Notes: generated by a model not told the origin, from the letters alone. Shown: positions 7,367-13,498, numbered from the stretch's first letter. The stretch: 14,690 nt of DNA from CAYVQU01 sp964453155 (GCA_964453155.1 CAYVQU010000135.1:1-14690), one strand, 5' to 3'. Translations and numbers: made by a program.

Positions 7367-8263
7367 CTAAATCACATCCATCACAATCATCACCATCGCC
7401 CCTAACATGAAGAGCGACGCGTATTTGAACAGCCCAAAGTTAACCCGTTCGGAGGGGCGGATGGAAATGGCTATTGCTAAGCCGAGTAATCCAACTGAGA
7501 GCACACCCATCAAGCGCAGATAACCCCAGTCCATGCCGATGCCGACCGCGGCGGCGGCCATACAGATAGCGGCGAGGACACTGGAGATGGCGATGGTCAC
7601 CCGAGTGAATTGGAACCCATAGGTTGAGGGGAAGGTGGGGACTCGAGCTGCTTTGTAATCCTCAAAATAGCGCATTGAGAACGTCAGGATGTGGGTAGGG
7701 ATCCAGAACAAAATTCCAAAAGTGAGGGCTAAGCCGACCCAATCGATGTAGCCTAACCCTAAAGCTCGCCCAGCTAAAATGGGCATCCCTCCTGAAATCC
7801 CACCCCAAACAATGCTCCAGCAGGTTTTGCGTTTGAGCCAGAAGGTGTAAATGACTACATCAAAGAACAATCCGGCGAACACCACCAATCCGAACAGCCA
7901 ATCCATCGCCAGGGCCCAACCGACACCCAGAACCGAAAGAATCAGGCCAAACCGCAGGGCTTCGGCGGGGGAGATTTTCCCGGTCGGCAGCGGCCGCCAA
8001 CAGGTGCGGTTCATTTTGGCATCGATGTCCCGGTCATACCACATGTTCAAAACCGTCGAACCACTTATGGCGAGGAAGAGACTTCCGGCGACGCCCAATA
8101 CCGTCCAGATGTTGAATACCGGGCAGCGCGCGCTCATGTATCCGGCCAAACCGGTGATTAGTAATAAGAAAGTTTGAAGCGACTTGATGAGAGGCCAGTA
8201 TTTGGAGTGGAGCGTGGAGAGTGGAGAGTGGGAAGTGGACGGTTGTAAATTTTTTGTTGACAT
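7367..8263 (-). CDS. ctaB: Protoheme IX farnesyltransferase (heme O synthase)-like UbiA prenyltransferase
   Basis: A membrane enzyme of the UbiA superfamily; CtaB/CyoE adds a farnesyl group to heme b to give heme O. The 298-aa sequence has the first polyprenyl-diphosphate motif NMWYDRDIDAKMNRT (73-87) followed by RPLPTGKISP, then YTFWLKRKT, GGMPILAGRA (158-167), FWIPTHILTFSM (H191) and EDYKAARVPTFP (201-212). These match CtaB better than menaquinone or ubiquinone prenyltransferases, although the usual HFWALA reads HILTFS. The N-terminal 20 or so residues are encoded by a low-complexity repeat, and the ATG lacks a Shine-Dalgarno, so the mature start may differ. Canonical NO reductases need only heme b, so heme O made here may serve the neighbouring heme-copper-like protein or an oxidase elsewhere. 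Confidence 0.82.
   Translation of the reverse strand: MSTKNLQPSTSHSPLSTLHSKYWPLIKSLQTFLLLITGLAGYMSARCPVFNIWTVLGVAGSLFLAISGSTVLNMWYDRDIDAKMNRTCWRPLPTGKISPAEALRFGLILSVLGVGWALAMDWLFGLVVFAGLFFDVVIYTFWLKRKTCWSIVWGGISGGMPILAGRALGLGYIDWVGLALTFGILFWIPTHILTFSMRYFEDYKAARVPTFPSTYGFQFTRVTIAISSVLAAICMAAAAVGIGMDWGYLRLMGVLSVGLLGLAIAISIRPSERVNFGLFKYASLFMLGAMVMIVMDVI
8204..8240. repeat. GTGGAGAGT-type short tandem repeat inside ctaB 5' end
   Basis: Degenerate copies of GTGGA/GAGTGG run through the 5' end of the ctaB-like gene and encode its Ser/Thr/Pro-rich N-terminus (about residues 8-20). This looks like a dispersed low-complexity repeat captured by the reading frame. Confidence 0.6.
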
Positions 8264-8350
8264 TGGTTGGGGATAATGAACTAGTGAATAGTTAATTTGA
8301 TAATATTTATCTTATCAGGGAAATTGAGTTCAGTAAATTGCAGTTTTTTG

Positions 8351-8386
8351 GGTTAGGGAACTTAATTGATTAATCATTCCCTAACC
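8351..8386. repeat. Inverted repeat between nirV-like and ctaB-like genes
   Basis: GGTTAGGGAA at 8351-8360 pairs perfectly with TTCCCTAACC at 8377-8386 across 16 nt. No T-run follows on the minus strand, so it is scored as a repeat or mRNA 3' hairpin rather than a terminator. The rest of the 145-bp gap is AT-rich and may hold a promoter for ctaB, but I see no convincing box. Confidence 0.7.
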
Positions 8387-8408
8387 CCTAACCTTTTACT
8401 CTTGTCCC

Positions 8409-9311
8409 TTAGTCTCTAGCGCAGCGGAAGCCGACGTTCGGGCTGAAGTATTCCGGTCCCGCCGAGTTACGCTTCCAGACTCGCAGATCGACGGCGTAGC
8501 TCTCTTTTGAGCCGCCGCGCAAGTAGCGGTAATGCTGGTCTTCGTAATCGTCGCCGACCCATTGCCAGACGTTGCCGGCCATGTCGTACAGGCCATAAGG
8601 GCTGGCGTGGTCGTGGGTTTCGTAGCCCTCATAGGTCTGACCGTTGTAGAAGCCCACCGGAGTGGTATCGGATTTGCCGGCCATTTTTTCGAACAGGTCG
8701 TGGCTGGAATAGTAGTTGGCATAGTTGCGCTCAACTTCTTCGCCCCAAGGGAAGGGGCGGTTGTCTTCCACCCCGCGGGCGGCCTTCTCCCACTCGATTT
8801 CGGTGGGGAGCTGCCAGTCGTAGTATTGACAGTAGGCGTTGGCACCAAACCAGGTCACCAGCGTGACAGGGTGATTGATGTAGGCTGGCAGTGAGGCGTA
8901 GGTATCGCCGTCGAGAGCAATCCGAACACCGGCGTCATCCAATGCAATGAGTTCGTACATCCCTTCGAGAATTTCTTCTTCGTGTTTGTAACCCTGGAAA
9001 GGGTCACCGGGATGATAGCCGACTGGAATTGCACCTTCAAATCCGATGGAGCCATCGGCCGCGGCCGCGTTCAAGAATTCGGCGTACTGCGCATTGGTGA
9101 CGTTGGTGATCATGATCTCGTAGTCATAATCGACCATGACCTCAACATCCTCTTGGCCGCTCAGAAATTCGCCCGCGGGGATGGTGACCCAGCTATCGGG
9201 GTCGATGCCGGTCTCGATGAAGGGGGCTTGATATGCGGCGTTTACGGGTTGGCAGCCGACGATCAGGAGGGCAGCCAGCCCCAAAGTCAGGAGTAGGGTT
9301 GTCTTTTTCAT
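8409..9311 (-). CDS. NirV-like SUMF1/FGE-domain lipoprotein
   Basis: A 300-aa protein with a lipobox (LLIVGC, C20) followed by a formylglycine-generating-enzyme-like (SUMF1) fold. Seen motifs are VTIPAGEFLSG (42-52), NHPVTLVTWFGANAYC (146-161), LPTEIEWEKAARG (168-180), PFPWG, YGLYDMAGNVWQWVGDD (239-255), RGGS (265-268) and NVGFRCARD at the end. The catalytic cysteines of true FGE, between RGGS and GFRC, are absent, so sulfatase activation is unlikely. NirV proteins of this fold are found beside nitrite reductase genes with unknown function. The ATG at 9311 overlaps the TGA of the 12-helix gene (ATGA), so the two are translationally coupled and their products probably work together at the outer face of the membrane. 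Confidence 0.88.
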   Translation of the reverse strand: MKKTTLLLTLGLAALLIVGCQPVNAAYQAPFIETGIDPDSWVTIPAGEFLSGQEDVEVMVDYDYEIMITNVTNAQYAEFLNAAAADGSIGFEGAIPVGYHPGDPFQGYKHEEEILEGMYELIALDDAGVRIALDGDTYASLPAYINHPVTLVTWFGANAYCQYYDWQLPTEIEWEKAARGVEDNRPFPWGEEVERNYANYYSSHDLFEKMAGKSDTTPVGFYNGQTYEGYETHDHASPYGLYDMAGNVWQWVGDDYEDQHYRYLRGGSKESYAVDLRVWKRNSAGPEYFSPNVGFRCARD

Positions 9312-10783
9312 TCTTCCACCTCCCCATAGCCGGTTTCCTCGTATTCTTGGGTCCATCTCCCCTCCTTTTTGAATAAATCGAATAACCGCCACAACATCAA
9401 CATGGCTAACACGACGAGTACCAGGGCCAGGCCAAAGTCCGCAACCAGCATGGTCCAATTGACGATGGGCTGCTGGGCCGATTCGGCGACAAACAGGCGC
9501 TTCATTGAGAAGATGGTGACGGCGCCAAAAGCCAGGTCGGAGCCGATTATGACTAACCAGCCAAACCATTGGCGCAGTTTACCTTTTAATCCAGCGAGGT
9601 CGGCGTAATAAAAGAGGATGATAGTGGCAATGATCCCCGAGAGAATGTGCCAGTGACCGGTCAGGATGATGCGCTCTTCGCGGTGCGGCCAGACCCGGAA
9701 AATTTCGTCGAGTTTGACCGCCATAAAAATGCCTACCCCGCTGACGGTGAAGTTCATGAAGACCATCTGCCAGGTGGCCCCAAATTTGAGGGGATCGTGG
9801 AGCAGGGCTTTGATTTTTTGCCCGAAGTTGGCCTTTTCGATGCCCTGTTCGGCGAGGCGGTCTTTGATGAGTTTGTCCCACCCGAAGATGACCAGCATCA
9901 GGGCAGCCAGCATGACGCCCACCGATCCAAAGTAGATAATGGTATGGGCTGCTGGGAAGACCACGACCGACCAGGCCCCCAGCGAAATCACAATCGTGCC
10001 AACGACCATAAGGGGCATCGCAATTTTGTGGAAGATGCCTTTGAACTCGTACCATTTGCCGATGATTAAGGTCAGGGCAACGGCGATCAGGGTCAACATA
10101 ATGTGCAGATGGCCGATGATTGATTTTTGCAAGATGGTCTTGTGGGGTTCACGGATCAGATCTTCAGCCAGGAAAGTTTCATGACCATTGCCCCAGTATG
10201 AACCGGAGATGGCCCCGAACACAGCTGAACCCAGGGTGGCGACCGCCATGGTGAAGAAGGCCAGGCGCTCAATATCGAGACCTTTTTTGGTTTTGCTCAT
10301 CTCGGGATCGTCGATGCGATATTCTTTCTTCCAGGGCCAGAGCGCGCCACAGAGTAGCAGGCCGCCAAAGAAAGATAACGATAGTCCGAAGAGATACATC
10401 CCGTGAAAGACAAACTCATGGCCGAAATAGCCGAACCACATCCCGAATATTAGGGTGATCAGGTAGCCAAAGGTTACGGTGGCGTTGATTTGGGCCTGCT
10501 CGTATTTCTTCATTGGGACCATGCCGGTGATGAAGTAAACTTCCAGAGCGACCACGGCGACAGCGATGGAGTGATACAGCATAATGATCCGGCCTTCGCG
10601 CTCGGCCTCGATCATCCGCATCCCCAGGGTGTTGATGACGAAATCGGAAATCCCGAATTCCTGCATCGGCCCCGAGAGCATGCCAAATACGGCCGTCGTC
10701 AGAGAGATCAGCGCGATATTGAGCAGCGCCAACCCTTTCGTCGACCGAAAAATGAAATTGAAACGATCTTTGATAAATTCCAT
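9308..10783 (-). CDS. 12-helix heme-copper-oxidase-like membrane protein, candidate NO-handling enzyme
   Basis: A 491-aa protein with 12 predicted helices that read as three repeats of four. Helices 2, 6 and 10 hold aligned histidines: IIMLYHSIAV (H71), IIGHLHIMLT (H225, H227) and ILTGHWHILSG (H377, H379). Helices 1, 5 and 9 also resemble each other. In heme-copper oxidase subunit I and NorB, helices 2, 6 and 10 carry heme and metal ligands, and helix 10 has an HxH. However, the paired histidines of helix 7 are not seen; the nearest is H280 at the start of helix 8. The helix 6 Tyr (oxidases) or Glu (NorB) four residues after the metal histidine is also missing. It may be a very divergent NO reductase or another heme protein. 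The ATG at 10783 follows AGAAGGAG; the frame stays open to 10882, but no Shine-Dalgarno supports that start. It has a Crp/Fnr-type promoter and a structured leader. Confidence 0.8.
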   Translation of the reverse strand: MEFIKDRFNFIFRSTKGLALLNIALISLTTAVFGMLSGPMQEFGISDFVINTLGMRMIEAEREGRIIMLYHSIAVAVVALEVYFITGMVPMKKYEQAQINATVTFGYLITLIFGMWFGYFGHEFVFHGMYLFGLSLSFFGGLLLCGALWPWKKEYRIDDPEMSKTKKGLDIERLAFFTMAVATLGSAVFGAISGSYWGNGHETFLAEDLIREPHKTILQKSIIGHLHIMLTLIAVALTLIIGKWYEFKGIFHKIAMPLMVVGTIVISLGAWSVVVFPAAHTIIYFGSVGVMLAALMLVIFGWDKLIKDRLAEQGIEKANFGQKIKALLHDPLKFGATWQMVFMNFTVSGVGIFMAVKLDEIFRVWPHREERIILTGHWHILSGIIATIILFYYADLAGLKGKLRQWFGWLVIIGSDLAFGAVTIFSMKRLFVAESAQQPIVNWTMLVADFGLALVLVVLAMLMLWRLFDLFKKEGRWTQEYEETGYGEVEE

Positions 10784-10798
10784 CAATACTCCTTCTGA

Positions 10799-10905
10799 GT
10801 GTAGCGGTAAATCCGATTTGTATTTGCTCAAAACATCAACCGCCACACTTTGGCAAATTTCGGTTTTGAGTTCATTATTCAATTCTGCAACTTTCCGAAA
10901 TCTGC
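10799..10905 (-). promoter_or_regulatory. Two-hairpin leader element, copy 2
   Basis: On the minus strand the first hairpin pairs GCAGATTTCGG (10905-10895) with CCGAAATTTGC (10863-10853) across 31 nt, with one G-U pair. A 4-nt linker leads to GTGTGGCGGT (10848-10839) paired with ACCGCTACAC (10808-10799) across 30 nt. Fifteen nt containing AGAAGGAG then lead to the ATG. Relative to copy 1 (6553-6656), the second stem shows two compensatory base-pair exchanges plus a change to G-U. The predicted transcription start near 10986 would include the whole element in the leader. Confidence 0.65.
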
Positions 10906-10992
10906 TTAGGCATAACGGTTAATTTTTCAAATTTATTTCAAGCTAAAATAACGTTACGCACGATTTGTGTCGAAATTCACGAACTTGTGACT

Positions 10993-11034
10993 AGAATAAC
11001 ATATGAACAATGGCTTGTCTTTGACATTTGTCAA
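10993..11034 (-). promoter_or_regulatory. Predicted class II Crp/Fnr (Dnr/Nnr-type) promoter of the 12-helix protein gene
   Basis: A perfect palindrome TTGACAAATGTCAA (11034-11021) matches the Fnr/Dnr format TTGAC-N4-GTCAA. Its centre is 29.5 bp from the first base of TATTCT (10998-10993), so the box would sit at -41.5 with transcription from about 10986. This gives a leader of about 200 nt. It is the best regulator site in the 351-bp gap between the 12-helix and 210-aa protein genes. Confidence 0.7.
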
Positions 11035-11046
11035 ATTGAAATAAAA

Positions 11047-11126
11047 CTTAACGCGGAGACGCAGAGTTGCGGAGACGCAAAGTTAAAAAATCTCTGCGTA
11101 CTCAGCGTCTCTGCGTCTTTGCGTTG
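11047..11126. repeat. Dispersed inverted repeat of AACGCAAAGACGCAGAG type
   Basis: An imperfect hairpin with arms near 11047-11066 and 11106-11126, plus internal direct copies of GGAGACGCA. This CTCTGCGTCTTTGCGTT-type repeat is common in many environmental bacterial genomes. It sits just past the stop of the 210-aa protein gene and may help end its transcript. Confidence 0.8.
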
Positions 11127-11134
11127 AAAATAAA

Positions 11135-11767
11135 TTAACTGTTATCGAGGTCTTTCATGAAGCCCCAGGTGAAGGCCAGGGTCATGAGCAAGAGCAGGGG
11201 AGCCAGAATCGCCAGAACGAGTTCGGTGCTGAAGAATAAAAGTTGGGAGCCAGATACCAGGAAGGCCAGGGCGATCCCACCGATGCCGATCAGGGCGCCG
11301 CCAACACCAACCCAGAAGAAACCTTTGGGGGCTTGGCCATTCTTTTCAGCGAAAATCGGTCCAAGGAAGATCACGAAACCGGCGACACCATGGAACAACG
11401 GAACGGCCAGTTTCTTGAGGCCCATCCCGCCAATGCTGGTGACGGCGATCGCCAGAAAGCCGACCAGAGCGAACCACTTGAAGGCTTTTTTCCACTGCGG
11501 GTAGAACTGTTCCGCGACACCCATGGACAGACCCAAGGGGATCAGGGTTGCAATTGGCAGAATGAAGGGCGAGAGGGCGGTGCCACCCATGCCAAGGATG
11601 CCGTAACCCAGGAAGATCAACAGTAGGCCAGAAACCAACAATACGGCAAAACCCATCAGATAATAAATATCGTAGGTTTCTTTCTTGGCACTGTAGCGCC
11701 CCCAAAAACGATACAGGGCGTAAATGGCAACGAGGCCGGTCAGCAGTAATACAATTTTGTCGAACAT
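11135..11767 (-). CDS. Multi-pass membrane protein, 210 aa, paralogue of the 198-aa protein
   Basis: About seven hydrophobic segments and no family I recognise. It is a full-length paralogue of the protein at 6684-7280, sharing TLIPLGLSMGVAEQF (E86), LVGFLAI, KKLAVPLFHGVAGFVIF (H126), GFFWVGVGGALIGIGG and LLLLMTLAFTWGF. The ATG at 11767 is chosen over 11773 because AAGGAG lies 7 nt upstream of it but only 1 nt from the other. It precedes the 12-helix protein gene and follows a Crp/Fnr regulator gene, with a TGTGA-N6-TCACA box in its upstream region. Involvement in NO metabolism is inferred from position only. Confidence 0.85.
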   Translation of the reverse strand: MFDKIVLLLTGLVAIYALYRFWGRYSAKKETYDIYYLMGFAVLLVSGLLLIFLGYGILGMGGTALSPFILPIATLIPLGLSMGVAEQFYPQWKKAFKWFALVGFLAIAVTSIGGMGLKKLAVPLFHGVAGFVIFLGPIFAEKNGQAPKGFFWVGVGGALIGIGGIALAFLVSGSQLLFFSTELVLAILAPLLLLMTLAFTWGFMKDLDNS

Positions 11768-11829
11768 GTGCATTCTCCTTATGAACAATAAAAAAGGTCC
11801 GCGGGGGAGGTACCATCTCACCCCATCAC

Positions 11830-11872
11830 ATTGTGACATATTCTATAACCCTGGTCTGTGATTTAAGTCACA
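11830..11872 (-). promoter_or_regulatory. Crp-type palindrome upstream of the 210-aa membrane protein gene
   Basis: TGTGACTTAAATCACA on the minus strand (11872-11857) is a perfect TGTGA-N6-TCACA palindrome, the Crp-format consensus. CACAAT (11835-11830) lies at the class II distance of 29.5 bp from its centre but is a weak -10. A better-looking TATAGA (11847-11842) lies closer. The site is credible; the exact promoter is not settled. A TCACA-T-TGTGA palindrome also lies at 11826-11836. Confidence 0.5.
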
Positions 11873-11930
11873 AATTTTAGCGGATTAGTCTGAATTCAGA
11901 AGAATCACACCCCCAATATGTGACAAGAAA

Positions 11931-12635
11931 TTATTCGTCTTGGAGAATGAGGGGAGTAACCTGAGCCAGTTTGGCGAGTTCGGCGGGGTTGGTGACCGTG
12001 ATTTGGGTGCGCGTGGCTGTGATTACCCCCAATTCCACCATTTTTTTGATGGAACGACTAACCGCTTCATGGACGGTGGCGGCCCGCGCCGCGATTTGTT
12101 GGTTCGTATCTGTGTAACGGTTAATCGGATTTTCCCCGAATTGGCTCAATGTCAGAATTTCTTTGGCAGTCCGCGCCAATACCGAGCGGCTGATCAGGTT
12201 TTCGTAATGTGAGAGCAGTTGGCGGTTCCGGGTTGCCATCACCCGCAGGAGACCCGTCCCCAGTTCAGGGTAGCGTCGGAATAAAAATTGGTATCGCTCA
12301 CAATCCAAATGCCAGAGCAAACATTTGCGGTCAGCGATGGCCGCAACCGGATTGGGGTGCCCATCAATGACGGTCACCTCGTTAAACATGATCACCGGTT
12401 TGACGATCGAAATAATCGTTTCCTGACCCTGTAACCCCTTTTTACATAGCCGCACCTGCCCTTGCAGGATCACGAACATCCCCGCGGGATCAGCTCCCTC
12501 GTGGAAAATGACCTCATCTTTTGAAAAACGAAGCATTTGCCCCGCAAAAACGATTTCCTGAATAGCGGAATCAGCTAATCCCTGGAAATGGGCCACACTG
12601 CGGAGGCGGGGAAGGAGGTTGGTGAGATTTTCCAT
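11931..12635 (-). CDS. Crp/Fnr-family regulator, Dnr-like, ExxSR recognition helix
   Basis: A 234-aa protein with an effector-binding beta-roll (about 25-115), a dimerisation helix (about 120-150) and a winged HTH (about 178-215). The recognition helix TVHEAVSRSIKKM keeps the ExxSR motif (E190, S193, R194) that reads TTGAT/TTGAC half-sites in FNR and DNR. There is no N-terminal cysteine cluster for a [4Fe-4S] oxygen sensor, so it resembles DNR/NNR, which respond to NO. It is the natural candidate for the TTGAC-N4-GTCAA box before the 12-helix gene. Its ATG lies only 8 nt past the hairpin of the previous gene's terminator and has no Shine-Dalgarno; a TATAAT overlapping the hairpin's first arm could start a short leader. 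Confidence 0.93.
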   Translation of the reverse strand: MENLTNLLPRLRSVAHFQGLADSAIQEIVFAGQMLRFSKDEVIFHEGADPAGMFVILQGQVRLCKKGLQGQETIISIVKPVIMFNEVTVIDGHPNPVAAIADRKCLLWHLDCERYQFLFRRYPELGTGLLRVMATRNRQLLSHYENLISRSVLARTAKEILTLSQFGENPINRYTDTNQQIAARAATVHEAVSRSIKKMVELGVITATRTQITVTNPAELAKLAQVTPLILQDE

Positions 12636-12670
12636 AATAAAAAATCAGGGTCTGTTTTGAGACCCTGATT
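12636..12670 (-). terminator. Intrinsic terminator after the 262-aa membrane protein gene
   Basis: A perfect 10-bp stem, AATCAGGGTC (12670-12661) with GACCCTGATT (12652-12643) around an 8-nt loop, is followed on the minus strand by a T-rich tract (TTTTATTA) that runs into the ATG of the regulator gene. Confidence 0.88.
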
Positions 12671-12673
12671 ATA
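12668..12673 (-). promoter_or_regulatory. Predicted -10 element of the Dnr-like regulator gene
   Basis: A consensus TATAAT overlaps the first arm of the upstream terminator. Transcription would begin near 12661, leaving that arm out of the new transcript, so the hairpin could not form in it. No good -35 is seen. An inverted repeat GTTGAA-N6-TTCAAC (12691-12674) lies immediately upstream and could be an operator. Confidence 0.45.
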
Positions 12674-12709
12674 GTTGAAATTCTCTTCAACGATGGGTGA
12701 TTCTACATT

Positions 12710-13498
12710 CTAAGCGGCAACAGCTTCTGTATTCGTCCACCGGGCCCAGAGATTATTCGGCCAAACCATGATGACCAACAAGATCAGACAGCAGATGGGA
12801 GCCAGGGAGAAGAGGGAGAAGCGGCCCAACTCCTGAGCGGTGACAATTGCTAGTGGAATGCCGATGACCAGTTCGAGTACGCTGGCCGTAAAACCGAGGA
12901 CCCAGGTCCATTCTTTGGCACCCATCAAAATTGAGACGGTGCCGATGCCCCACCCGATCATTGCCAGCCAATGCATACGCTGAACTAGGGTGAAGAAGGG
13001 GGCTCCAATCGTGATAATACGGCTCAGGCTGGCGATCCCATTCATCAAGCAGAAGACCCAGGCCATGCCGGCGACAAAGCCGACCAGGGTTCGGCTCCAG
13101 GTCAATTTGCCGACTGGAACCATCAGGACGAAATAAACGATCAAGAACGGCCAGAACAATGTGAAATAGACTGGAGGTAATCCGGCCGCCATAAAGGGTA
13201 CATTGATGAACCAGGCCCCTTGGAGGGAGAGGACGATGGCGATCACTGAGAGCAAAAAGGCCCAGCTTTTCTTATTGAAAAATCCATACGCACTGACCAA
13301 AAAGATGACTCCGCCGACGATGCCCAAGTCTGCCATGGCCGGGTTGATCCATTTCAGCAGGATTTCACAGCCGGGTTCCGCAGCCTCGGCGGCCATCCCT
13401 TTGAAATACCAGTTCAAGAAAATGATGAAGTGTCCGATGATGCCCATCAGCCCAGCGATGGTGGCGACGATGCCGCCTAGTTTTTCGTTTCTTTCCAT
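12710..13498 (-). CDS. Membrane protein of unknown function, 262 aa
   Basis: I do not recognise the family. About seven or eight membrane helices are visible (near 8-30, 53-75, 78-98, 107-127, 136-156, 172-192, 197-218 and 228-247). Histidines lie in IIGHFIIFLNWYF (H23) and VQRMHWLAMIGW (H176), and a cysteine lies in the first loop (C44). The ATG at 13498 follows AAGGAG at 8-nt spacing. The gene ends in a strong intrinsic terminator, so it is a separate transcription unit from the regulator gene downstream. Its position between two lipoprotein genes and a Dnr-like regulator suggests, but does not show, a role in the nitrogen oxide pathway. Confidence 0.85.
   Translation of the reverse strand: MERNEKLGGIVATIAGLMGIIGHFIIFLNWYFKGMAAEAAEPGCEILLKWINPAMADLGIVGGVIFLVSAYGFFNKKSWAFLLSVIAIVLSLQGAWFINVPFMAAGLPPVYFTLFWPFLIVYFVLMVPVGKLTWSRTLVGFVAGMAWVFCLMNGIASLSRIITIGAPFFTLVQRMHWLAMIGWGIGTVSILMGAKEWTWVLGFTASVLELVIGIPLAIVTAQELGRFSLFSLAPICCLILLVIMVWPNNLWARWTNTEAVAA

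Noticed and set aside
10784..10882. Longer start for the 12-helix protein (33 extra residues)
   Set aside because: The extension is polar, has no Shine-Dalgarno and overlaps the conserved leader hairpins, whereas the ATG at 10783 has AGAAGGAG at good distance.
12674..12691. GTTGAA-N6-TTCAAC palindrome as a Crp/Fnr autoregulation site
   Set aside because: The GA-to-TC spacing is 8 bp, not the 6 bp found in Crp and Fnr sites. It may be an operator for something else, but the family assignment is not supported.
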